Source: Cunninghamia lanceolata
Lineage: Eukaryota > Streptophyta > Pinopsida > Cupressales > Cupressaceae
Direction of reading: 5' to 3'
Assembly: GCA_027924645.1 (NCBI GenBank)
Contig: BSBN01000334.1
Span: forward strand, 7,744,501 to 7,808,500
DNA: 64,000 bases
Shown here: positions 34,859 to 45,739 of the stretch, in pieces
Layout: each line of letters begins with the position of its first letter
How positions within the stretch are numbered: position 1 is the first letter of the stretch
Notes under the pieces: generated by a model
Told to the model about the DNA's origin: nothing
Seen by the model: only the letters and a program-made list of their open reading frames with translations
The model's database searches: none
Translations under genes and position numbers: made by a program

Positions 34859-37800
34859 TGTTGAGAAATTCTTCACTCCATTTCAAAAAATTTAATGCAC
34901 GGAAATTTGATAAAGTTCTCGTTCCTTTTGTGAGATTTTCTTTCTATTATTCTTCATAAAAGATGCATATTCTCTTTTAATAAGTCTCAGTCACGGGATA
35001 AAAATTGAGTCAATGAAGATTCTATGGATAGTCAATTGAGTTTCATTATAAAGATTCATAGAAAGATTTGATATAGACTCAATAAGATTTATAGAGGCGA
35101 ACATGATGCATAGGGCACTATCATCATAGACATGCCAAATAAATTAAAGGCGCCATCTATAATTCTAAGTGAATAGAACAAAGAAGATTCTAACATAGGC
35201 ACTACCTTATAATGGCACAAGCCATTAAACCATTCAAGGTAATCAACAATCAATAAAAGATGAAGGAGATTAGTTTCAAGGTGCAGCTTAAAAGATGATG
35301 CGACCATGACAAATGAAGAGTGAATTTATGCAAAATGAGACTCATCCATTCAAGATGATGGTGCTTCAATGATCCACATGGGAACAAAAGCACGCTGAAG
35401 GAAACAAAATTCTAGCACAACCTTATATACATTAAGGCACAGTAAATAATGTAAGGATGCAGCCATTTATAAGAAAGGCACCACAAAAGGATATCAAACC
35501 AAGCTTCTTATAGATTAAAGGCACGACAGATCCAAATAAATATATCAAAGGCAATGCCCTTTAAGAGATAAGGATCAGCCTTATAAATGCAAGTGCTCAG
35601 CCATGAAGAGAATGAGGACATATTCTAAATGTCACAAGAAGGAAATGAGGGCATTATTTAAAAGGTAAGGCATTATAGTTTAAGGAAGGGCTCGATTTCT
35701 TGACGGTGGCTATAGAAATGTCACCAGATGAGAATGAATGCATGGGTCAAGGTTCAGGGCACAGTACTTAGTAAATAACATAAGCATAAAGAATATAAGA
35801 GGATCAGCCTCTAGCAAGAATGCAATGGTGTGGCTTGTGTTTCAAGGCATAGAACGAAATAGAGAAGGTAGAATTCAAGAAAAAGCTTGGCCATATCAAT
35901 AAGGTGGATCTATCGATAAAAGGTACTGCTACAAGTCTTCAACATAGGTAGCATCTACAAATAAAACACAATCTATACAAGATGAAGGTTTAGTATATGA
36001 AAGTGTGGCCAAATGGTATAGCATAAAACCAAAAAAGTAGGCACTCGTAGTGTAGAAGAATGGCGCATCATTAAATAGATGCACAAGTCTCAGAAGCAAA
36101 GCATAAATTATATGGCATGCGAACGCACTGCCATTCAAGATACGAGACACGTCTTATGAGTTAAAAGGTCCACTATCATTGATGATAAAATAGAATATCA
36201 TTCTCAAAGCATAAATGGATAGCATTGGTCTTAGTAATTGACAATCTATTATAGATCCAGGTGCTACCAGTTAATAAAATTCATGTTGATAAAAGATCAA
36301 CCTGAGTAAGATTAAGACTCATCAAAACATTGTAGCCTCTAAGAATAGAAGTATGGAGTTAGTGAACTTAGGTACAACACAGCTATGGCCTCATCAATAA
36401 GGTGCAATCCATAGTTTAAGAGGCATCAATAGTGAAATCATGGCACATTAAGAAAATGGTGCAGTCATTTGTATCAAGGGTCTAGCCACTGTTGAAATCA
36501 AAATTTAGGCACATATATGAGGCATAGGGTTTCAAGCTCACAGCCATTTTAGTATATAAAGAATCAACCACCATCGAAAAGGTAGAACTCAAGCATGATT
36601 AAAGGCACCATCATGTGAAGGAGTTGCCATAGATATGAAGACCTCACCTTTCAAATAGAGGCACACAATCCATAATAATGAAATGAGTTGAGAAAAGCTA
36701 AGATAGATGGTGGTCATTTTCAAATGAAGAACATTAATCCCCAGTATAAAGAAAATAGGGTTTCATATGAAGCAAAGCAGGAATTGTAGATGTAGAAGTA
36801 AATCAATGGTTTGCACATCAAAATGAAAGATAGCAACGCAGGATGCCACTTGCCATTCCAGCAGGAGTTTGAGGGAAAAGGAGGAAAATTGTATCTCAAA
36901 TGAGTGCAAGGCTACCACGTGGAGGTTGCGGGTGCCAGGAGATGCATTTGTTTTAATTTTTACAAAACTCATAAAGATAAGGAGCCACATGAATATCTAA
37001 GGAGCTTGGGTTGTTATTTTAATAATGTGTCTCTTATAATATGGTGGGACCCTCTATTAAAGAAGCTAGCTTCAAATATTAAAAGAGTCTCATTATCTAT
37101 TAAAAGGCTAGGGGTGAATATAAAATTTAAATAAAAAGTCTTTGTTAGATGTTAAGTTACATGTGGGTCCCTCCAATTTAACAAAGCAATGCTTTATGAA
37201 ATTATGTGACTTTTATGCCTCACATGATAGAAAACCTACAGCAAAGGAAAATAAAGCAATGCTTTATTATAATATTTGAATCTATGCTTTACGGTGGATA
37301 AATGAAAGTGATGCATCCCTAAGTTTCATGGCAGCCATTTTATTTCTTACGCAGCCACAAAGAGGGGAGTGGGAAGTTTTTCATGCTACAGGTAAAGAAT
37401 GAAGGCAAAGATATTTTTCAGCCATGGAAGACTCAGTTTATAGCTAGTTTAGTTGCCAGGGCAGTTATATGCTAGATTTTGGGGCAGATTGTGTGGGTTT
37501 TAGTTACAGAGATTTGTAGAGGGAGTTGCAAAGATATTTTTCTTTGGTTTTATGAGATATATATCCACAAATCCATAATAGAGAAAAGAAGTAATAAACA
37601 GAGTCCTAGAGTTCCACAGATCAGTGATTTTTAGTAGTAGTAGAGATATTTCTTTTTACTTCAATAGTTACCTCTTCCATGAGGATTGTAACATTTACTT
37701 TGTGCAAGCTATTTTTTTGCCTTTGTAATTTGTGTTCAATTCAAATAAAGAGAGATGATGTTTTGTTCAGCTATCAGTTTGTTTTTATTTCTTGCTTCTA

Positions 37801-38120
37801 GTTTCTATTTCTTTGCCTCTGATAGATCCAATTAATTAAACTGGGTAATCAATCATCTAACTACTCTTTTGTTTTACTATTAAATCATTTTGGGATTTAT
37901 CATTGTGTAACTGGGTTGGTTTGAAATCCCGCACATCGCCATAGGATTAGGATTTTTTCATTGTATCTATAGTCTTATTTCTTCTTCCCTTTCCAAAAAC
38001 CCCATTTCGAAAAGGAAGAGCTAGCTTCTGTCAAAATTGGAGGTTGTTTCAAGAGTTAGTCCCACATTCTTGAAGCTTCCCATGTTGGTCATGGAACCTG
38101 TGCAATTTTACCCATCAATA
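34859..38120 (+). repeat. Gypsy-G 3' LTR
   Basis: It aligns along its length with 24402-27675. It starts TGTTGAGAAATTC, with TATA-like tatatat at 37558-37564 and AATAAA at 37744-37749, and ends cccatcaata. It is followed by target duplication gttac at 38121-38125. Confidence 0.88.
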
Positions 38121-38125
38121 GTTAC

Positions 38126-39810
38126 AAAAGTTGAAAAAGTTGTCATTTTTATTATGCTCTTTGGAGAAGTTGTTCTTGGTATCACAGTTGCAGAAAATTG
38201 GTATAGCTTCCATGGCCATATTGTTGTAGACATCTTCGTGTCATCTGATCAGTTGGATTGTTTTTCCATGGACCTGGAAATCATTTTTTAATCTCTCTGA
38301 TCATATTAGGGTTTTAATCATGTCCTAAACCCTAAAGCCTAATTCTTATTAGGATCCATGCAATTTAGTTCTAATTTGATGTTGATTGGCTATGGCCCAT
38401 ACTTGGTAGCTTAAGTTATAACTTAAGCCACTTATGCCATGTGCTTATTGTCCCCACCTTCCTAGCTGCACTGAATGACCCAGTTTCCTTATGTCTTCAT
38501 GCTTTAGGTGATGTAGATCTTGGCCCAACCAGTCTTCCAACCCAACTCTAGTTAGTATGCATTCATTGGTAGTGCACAGGCACATGCTATGATAACTTGG
38601 TTTTACTTCAGTTTGTAAGGTTGTGATACTATGCCAAATGTCAAGAAAGTGTAAGCTCACAGGAGATAGAGCAGGCCTTGATGTATTGGATATGAGGTTG
38701 TGGAATGCCACCACTTGGCCCTATGTCAGTATAGAGCCCTAGCACTCCAAGTATGACTTATCGGAGTGCTGGAGTGTGATGACTCCATGTGTAGAGCTAG
38801 CACAAGTGCATGAAGGAGGAAATAAAAGGTTTAAGAAGCCATAGAAATGTGCCACATGTCTAACTCCAGACATTGACAAACTAGGAAGATTTTTTTGGCC
38901 AATGACATGCTTCATTCTTTTCTATCATTGTGCAATATCATTTGTCGATGACTTTTCAATGTTGAGATTTCATGCAAGGTAGTCCTATCTTGCATCTATT
39001 CTGTTAATTATTTTATGTGAAAGATAAGATCGATGGAATGCATTCAATTTTTTTAGTGGCTAGTCCCTAGTTTAAAATTTGAATTACAAAGGCTGGCAAG
39101 GTAGCGATAATTCTGTATTTTTGTTTTACAACTTTGGATCGAGTTAACAATTGTTTTGAGGAATCTAGGATGACATGGGGATTGTATTTAAATGTACAGA
39201 TTGATATTTAAATTAGATCATTTCATTTTTGCGTGTGGGGTGAGCATAAAAGTTAATTGTGATAGTGAGTGATTGTGAATGGTCTAAGTCTATTTGAGCA
39301 CTTCATGGCTTATCATTCATGGTAGAGCTGATGTTTGTAATGTAGAGAAGATTGTGCATCTGAATTAGTCAAAATTCCAAGGAAAAATTAAGCATGTTCA
39401 TTCTGATATTGTGCAGAGATTATTATAGATAGTGTATGTCTATCATTCCTTTTATAATCATTTCATTGGTTTCAGAGGTTGTGCCCCTTTAGGTTGGTGC
39501 CTATAAATCTTCTTTTTAATTAGGGGATTGGTGTCTCCTATGGTTGGTGCCTACAAAACTCATTGTATGATCATTTCTTTTTATGAGGCTGGATTTCGGT
39601 AGTAGAGCCAAGCATCTTTCTCATCGTGGTTTTTCCCTTCTAGGGTTTTCCATGTATATCTAGTGTTTGTCTTATGTGTGAATGTGTTCATTGCTTTCAT
39701 TCATAATTACATTGATCATGTTAATACTTTTATGGTAATTAATTATTTGTTTGAAGTTAAAAATGGTAATAGACTAATTCACCCCCCTAAGTATATTTGT
39801 GTGTTCTACA
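38126..39810 (+). repeat. Copia-A 3' LTR, remainder
   Basis: It continues the LTR broken at 24401. The final 320 bp match the truncated 5' LTR (11436-11759). The U5 block ggtttttcccttctagggtt lies at 39628, and the end is ctaca at 39810. Short ORFs inside (38037-38291, 39663-39953) are chance frames. Confidence 0.8.
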
Positions 39811-39966
39811 CACTCCAGCCCTACCTAATCTTAGACTTCCCTTTCAATTCTCTAAGGCTCTCAGCTATGAATAGTCTAGAAAAATCTTATCCACTTTTAG
39901 CAATCCTACCAATAAGATCAATCATCAATATGGTGGCCTCTCACTTGAGATAAGAATGATAAATCA

Positions 39967-40503
39967 TCATTGCAATGTACTTCTCATTGTTTCTCTATGA
40001 ACCCCTTTAGATGAATGATTAGAAATGTCATTTCGACATAATGCTTCAATATCCTTAGGGGAGGGACTTGTTGACCAAACTGTAGAGGTTTTCTTAGTCA
40101 CTTCCCAATTAGCCAGGTAATTATCCATGTCATTTACTTCTATTGAACACATGTTTGATGGAAACTAGCTATAGTTTATTCATAAAATCCCATGACTCAT
40201 TGATAATTCTCTCAATAGACCAACTAGGGGGGAGTTTTTAAGAAGGCAACTTATAATGTTTTAAGATAGGCTCTCTCTATAATTAAATTTTGATCCCATA
40301 GAATTAATGGGCTATCCTAAGAGCATTGTAAGTTGTAACAACTTTTGCATAGTGGCTAGTTTTAGTTCCAAGGAAAAAAGCATAACAGCTATAAGCTTAC
40401 CTTTAGCATCTCTCAAGACACCTCCACCACCTGCAGGTCTCAAATTGTCTTTTCCTACACTCTCAAGGTTTATTTTGACCCACTTAGAAATTGGTGGAGA
40501 CCA
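39967..40503 (-). pseudogene. LINE RNase H domain remnant
   Basis: Reading leftward from 40503 in one frame: WSPPISKWVKINLESVGKDN, then PAGGGGVLRDAKGKLIA, and further left NDMDNYLANWEVTKK. This is the plant-LINE RNase H (RVT_3-type) domain seen at the end of L1-like ORF2. Three stops interrupt it, and the first catalytic Asp of the INxDG motif is Glu. A few more residues may extend right to about 40650. The 3' tail is cut by the end of the Copia-A LTR at 39810. It is unlike the LINE at 49823 in sequence and orientation, so it is a separate, older insertion. Confidence 0.7.
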
Positions 40504-41816
40504 TGAAATGTTTACCCTATGGGTCCTTTTGTTTGAAGACTAAAGAAATATCAATGTTAGTATTCCAACTCCTGGCTATGTCACGGTCCAACTTAGAAAG
40601 AGGGGTAGTGGAAGGTAAATTCTCCTTTATCTAATAATCTCCACCCAATTTTCTTTTATGTAAGAGGAGATTTTGGGGATGACCCTTTCTAGAGAAGATA
40701 TCATAGAATGCTATGTACAAGGTACTAAAGAAATTTTTTAGATTTTATAAGATAAATTAGATGTAATTTATATAATGAACAAAATACATTTAATTCTTCA
40801 CAAACTTTGAAAGTTCTATTTGACAGAATGCTCCAAGAAGAGTCTTTAAAAGGCAAATAAATTAATTCTTCCTCTACAACTAGATTAATTAGAATAAGGG
40901 TTATTTTTTAAGCATTTGAGAAGAAGTTGGCAAATTATAAGTAGGTACGCAAAGAAACATTGGATAATTTTATTCAAGTCAATATTTGTTTTGGTCATTT
41001 TGATGGTCTAGATCCCAATGGAGTAAAGGTTGTAGTGATAAAATTCTTTCTATATTAATAAGAGCAATCCTCAATAGATGCTAGAAATAGTTATAGATGT
41101 GAATTGGTTTTGTGACATGCATTTACACATCAAATTTTCACTGAAATGTAATGGAAAAGTAGAATGGGAAAGATTATTTAAAATGAGTTTTCACACTCTA
41201 ATGAATTTTATCTTTTGTAAATTTTGGAGGGAACAATTATTAGTCTTCCACATCCAATTGTGCCTTCTATACTCTTTTAAAACTCATTTCTAAGGGTTAA
41301 TATTATGGGAACTTTTTAGAAACCCATGAAAACTCAAAAATTAATAGAAGATACCAAATTTTACTCCATTTTTCTAGGTTTTCATGTTGTGATGTTTTCA
41401 AACTCTAAATTTGTTTTCTTTTTGCATTACACTATGTGTTTAGTTCACTAAATTTGGATGGATTCAACATGTGTTTATACCACTAATGCTTCATTGATGG
41501 TGAGGTGTTTTTTGTGGTCAGATGAGCACATTTTTGTGAATTGAAATTTGACAACAATCATGCACATGGTTTTAGTCGCTTTGAAGATCTCACCAACTCA
41601 CATTTGGATTACAGGTAACAAGTTTGGTAGAGAAGTTAAATTTGTCCATTCACAAAATGATGCAAAATAGGCTCAGATTTGTTTTTTTTTTTTCTTTAAC
41701 TCTTTCATTCTCTCCTCTCCATTTTACCCTCCTTTATACGTGAATGCTAGATTAGGTTTAGTCTAGGGTTTGATAATAAATTTTAGTCATAAAGGTATAA
41801 AATTGAATTTATTTTG
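40504..41816. other. Unclassified sequence, no gene
   Basis: I see no domain on either strand. A pyrimidine-rich stretch (t-run, then ctttaactctttcattctctcctctcc) lies at about 41681-41735. The stretch ends with ttttg at 41812-41816, the left target duplication of the solo LTR. Confidence 0.5.
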
Positions 41817-43274
41817 TGGTGCAGGAGCACCTAAAGAAACACTTTGGAACAAGAAGACACCAATGACCATGAGAGGATCCTATGGAATAAATCAAGTCAA
41901 TTGGAGCATCTTAAAACTAGTTATGGCATACGGTAATGTAAGGGTCAAATGTCCTAAGGGTCCTGGCAAGGACCCTAGGACCAAAAATGATGTAATTTGG
42001 GCCAATAGTGCCTCTAGGAGTAGGGGCACCTAGATAATTTAGATAATTTCTTGTTTATGTAGTTCATTTTGATATTTTAGTGTTGCATAAGGTCCAAGAG
42101 ACCAATTGTAAGGCATTTTGTGCCATGTGTGAGTTTGAATTAGTCATGTCTAGTAGTCGAAGAAGGTTGTAACTGGCAAGAGATTGAGTGTAACCGTGTG
42201 GTGGACAATTACAGAGAGGTTGGCATTCCCACCAGTGCAACTACCACCCACATAGTGATGTATTAAATAAGGCATGTGAGATAGGAGAGGATAGGATGGA
42301 GTAATTGGAGACCTAGGTTTCACGACTTGACTGCAATAAAGAAAGACATTCATTTATTTCTGACATTTTCCTTTTAGTTTTGGTAGTTTTTCTTCTGACT
42401 GGTGCAAAGAATCATGTAATATTCTTGTTTTGTTTTGAGAGTGAAAATGTATTTTTGGATCTTTCCATGAATGTAAGACCCTGATTCTCATGGATTAGGC
42501 CCTTGATGACATGTACAATATGATTTCTAACTCTAATAGTTCAGGAGGAGTGCAGTTTGGGAGGTGATCAACATTAGAATGCATGGTTGAGACCATGGGA
42601 AGGATGGCTCAAGCGTGAAGCAGAGGAGATTATTAGCGTTTCACTAAAGATATAATTTGTGTATATACGTCAATTGTATGTCTAGACATTTTCTGTGTAT
42701 ATCACATTTGTATGCAAGTATCTATTTGTGTGTATCCTGCGAAGGAATGCATGTTAGCAATGTATGCTAGGTTTGTATGTATTGAAACATACAATCGGTG
42801 ACCGACAGTTGAGGGCTCTACCAATTACATAATGCAATGTATGCATGTGCGAAGTTGTAGACATTGGTGTGAGAAGATGCATCGGGTTGATAAAATTATG
42901 TTGACCTGATAGTAAGTTTTCTTACCGATCTGGGTGACAACTAAAAGTGTCACCGATGGATAGTTTATCAGTGTATCAGTCAGAATCTATAAGCAACTGC
43001 CGATAGGGTCATGTGTTGCCAATGAGGATTTCGGGGAGAAAATGAACGTCAGGGTGATATTTCTAGAAGAAGTCGATGGTGTAACATTTGTTCGATGAAC
43101 ATAAAGGTTTCGGTGTGAAGGAAACCATCAGGAGGACAAAAAGGTAGCGAGGCTGATAAGGTGGGTCAGGCCGATAAGGAAAGAGAAGAATAGTTTCGGT
43201 GAGACATGGGGATCTCTTGCCGATATTGGTAAAAATAAACATTTTGGTTGTTTCCACTGTGTGACTCTGCATCA
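41817..43274 (+). repeat. Solo LTR of a Gypsy-H relative
   Basis: It begins TGGTGCAGGAGCACC (Gypsy-H: TGATGCGGGGGCATCC) and ends ctctgcatca. It has colinear blocks with the Gypsy-H LTR: aaatgtcctaagg, aaggaccctaggaccaaaa, tagttcattttg, taaggtccaag, ttggcattcccacca. A perfect duplication ttttg lies at 41812-41816 and 43275-43279, with no primer site or interior. This is the product of LTR-LTR recombination. At about 42645-42810 it has its own repetitive stretch of tgtatgt and tgtgtat words in place of the 13-bp minisatellite. Confidence 0.88.
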
Positions 43275-43279
43275 TTTTG

Positions 43280-44430
43280 TAACTTCCAAATGCTAAAATC
43301 TTATATAATTTTAATGCATAACTTTTTCTCCTAGAAATTAAAACCAAATTCTTGAAAATTAGAATGCATTTCATCAATGACCTTTCACATTCCAACTTGC
43401 AAGTTTCTAATTTTTGGAAGATATAAATTTATTTTAACAACTTTAATAATTGTTAATATGAATTTGATGTTGAAGATCATTGATGGAAGTCAAACAAATA
43501 GAAATTAAATTCATTAGCACAATTAAAAGTGAAATTGATGATTTGGGCCTACTAATAGTGATTCATTTACACTAAGTAAGCCTTTTTTTCATGTGCATGA
43601 TTCTTAATTTTTATTGCAGCTACTTGAACGAACTAGCCATTGAAGTGTACTCCAACTAAGGGATGTTGATAAACCTCATGAAATAAATCTATAAATACTA
43701 TTAAGGATAGCCACCTTGCAAGTAGGGAAACCTTTACCATTCCAACATCCAATAATTCATGGCTTGCAATAATTTTGGTGTGTAAGAAACCACATCAACA
43801 CAACCTATGTGTGAGATTGACCTCAAAAAATGAAATGGGTTTCATGCTATAATCTCCAAGAATCCAATGCTTTTATTGCCAAATCTTTTAGTTAAACACA
43901 TCTAAAACAATGAAGAAAATTAATAAATTGGCAAAAGATGAGAACTAGAGAAGTATCTTGGCTTAAATAGAAGTTGGGACAGTAATTCCAACATTCTAAT
44001 ATGACCAAAAAAATAATAATAAAATATTATAATATTGTCCCTCCAAAATAGGCCCCATAAAGAGATGCCATAACCTCGTCTTACACTCAACTATATTTAT
44101 CTAGAAGGATGCTCTTCTTATGCCCACTTACAATTATCATAAATAATTATGAAAGTGTTTCTAAAATAATTTTTTATAACTAATTTCCTTGTCATAAAAT
44201 ATTCCTCTCACAAAGGTAGCTCCCAATTTCTCATAAAATCTAACTTACAACTCCCCAATATTGGGCCGCCATAAAATCTATCGTAAAATCATCATAGAAT
44301 ATGACATAAAAGAAGATGCCAAAATATTTGGGAGCTACATTATCCCATATCCATGAATTCACATGCCTTTGTTTGGGCATATAATCAACAATACTAATAT
44401 TTTATTAATTACTTAGCCACTTTTATAAAA
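43280..44430 (-). repeat. Gypsy-C left (3') LTR
   Basis: Clear similarity to the right LTR runs from about 43840: tctccaagaatccaa, aaagatgagaactagaga, aaaataggcccc, gatgccataacctc, gatgctcttcttac, cataaaagaagatgccaaa, ttaattacttagcc. Left of 43840 the match is weak, so the start is uncertain. The right end is lost in the inserted fragment beginning about 44440. Confidence 0.65.
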
Positions 44431-44449
44431 AATATTTCGGTTAGTCCTT

Positions 44450-45330
44450 GGTCTACTGAAATCAAACAAAAAAATAACTTGGCCTATTCAACCCCAAGAT
44501 GGTTGGAAATTAAGAATTTTGTGCCTCAATTTTAGAAGTTTAATCCACATGTTTTGATTCCCTTAGGAGAACTCTTGCAAACTAAGGAGACCAAGGTTAC
44601 TCTCCCTCATTTGAATTCTAATGTCTTGATTTCCTTGAAGCCTAATATAGAAGTCCCAATAATTTTATCTATTCAATTGGAAGAAAATTGTATAGATTGT
44701 GAATTATAGCTATTTGGAAGTCTTAATCCTTGTTTTCTATGTAAAAATAATGGTCATCAAAGACAAGATTATATGAAAATTTCAGAAAAATTTGTTGTCA
44801 ATAATAGTAATTGATATAATAGTGGTAGTTTTGATAAAAATAAAGTTGAAGATGAAACCTTTAGTTTCAAGCCTGAAAATTCCATTTAGGTTGAAAAATG
44901 ATTGTTGAAGAGAGAAAGGATGGTATGTAAAATCATGCTCAATAGTTGGCTCCAGAAAATATTAGAGCTATGACTGAGACTAAGAAAGAAAAAAATAAAT
45001 AATTCCCCAATTGCTACTAGAGATAACTATCAATTCTATTTATGACCAACATAGTACTATTTTTACTAAGAATTCTAAGATGCAAAAGGTTATGTTGGAT
45101 TGTGTTAATCCACTACTCTCAAGAAAAGGGATCAAAATTGATATAGTGAAACATAATTCTCCAGGGGAAGGGAGAAAAAAGAAAACCAAATGAGCAAGAC
45201 TTTCTAGCAAAGAAAACTAATAACAATAGGAAAGTAGAAGAAAAGACTAAATGTTTTGATAGGCTTTATAAAAACCAAAAGCCTAGTGCTTCTCTTCCTC
45301 CTCCCTTAATCATTAATAGTCTTATAAACA
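44450..45330 (+). pseudogene. Plus-strand ORF1/Gag-like fragment with zinc knuckle
   Basis: One frame, with several stops, reads LNPCFLCKNNGHQRQDYMK around 44728-44784. This is a CX2CX4HX4C knuckle whose last Cys is Tyr, preceded by a stretch (VPIILSIQLEENCIDCEL) that resembles the region before the knuckle in DUF4283-type LINE ORF1 proteins. It runs opposite to the Gypsy-C pol around it, so it is probably a LINE fragment inserted near that element's 3' LTR. A Gag origin is possible. Confidence 0.4.
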
Positions 45331-45739
45331 TAGTTAGGTCAATCTAGGTGGCATAGATTGCATAAGTATGGAATGTATAGGAGGTAGAGGTTAGTTATTA
45401 TCATCATATTGAGTATTGTATTCTTATTGACTGCTACTAGAGGTAGCCACCTTGAAGTTGTTTAGGAGGTTGCCCCCTAAAAGTGCCATATTATTATCAA
45501 GTATTTGCAGCATAACTCCTATTATATTATTCTCTTATGTAAGTTGTTTCATTACATACTATCTATGAACACCAAACAAATGTAAGTAAAACATAATGTC
45601 ATGAATGGAAGCATATCAAGGGATATATGATATGTGGTCTTGTAGTAATATTCTCCAAATTGTAACCACCTAACTTGTGTTGATTTTAATCTAAAACATA
45701 GTCTTTCAAGTATCCTTCAACCCACTTATTCACCATTTC

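Larger units (their letters stand above)
24402..38120 (+). mobile_element. Gypsy-G: gag-only gypsy-type element with 3.3-kb LTRs
   Basis: Very long LTRs (24402-27675, 3274 bp; 34859-38120, 3262 bp) both start TGTTGAGAAATTC. They end catcaaca (left) and catcaata (right). Flanking 5-mers gtttc and gttac are a near-perfect target duplication inside the Copia-A 3' LTR. The interior carries a gypsy-type Gag and nothing recognisable as protease, RT or integrase; it is interrupted by Gypsy-H at 29340-33868. LTRs differ by roughly 10% in the first 125 bp. Confidence 0.85.
11436..39810 (+). mobile_element. Copia-A: old Ty1/copia element split by three nested insertions
   Basis: Its parts, in order, are: truncated 5' LTR (11436-11759), primer site, gag and start of protease (to 13899), [Copia-B inserted], rest of protease, integrase, reverse transcriptase and RNase H (20960-23857), polypurine tract, then the 3' LTR in two pieces (24303-24401 and 38126-39810) separated by Gypsy-G with Gypsy-H inside. 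The domain order protease-integrase-RT-RNase H is diagnostic of copia. Reading frames continue across the insertions, and the last 320 bp of the two LTRs align with about 11% difference by eye, which ties the pieces together. The element is dead: it has many stops and has lost integrase and RT catalytic residues. Confidence 0.85.

Noticed and set aside
38037..38291. 84-codon plus-strand ORF as a host gene
   Set aside because: It straddles the Gypsy-G LTR end and the Copia-A LTR; no domain is visible.
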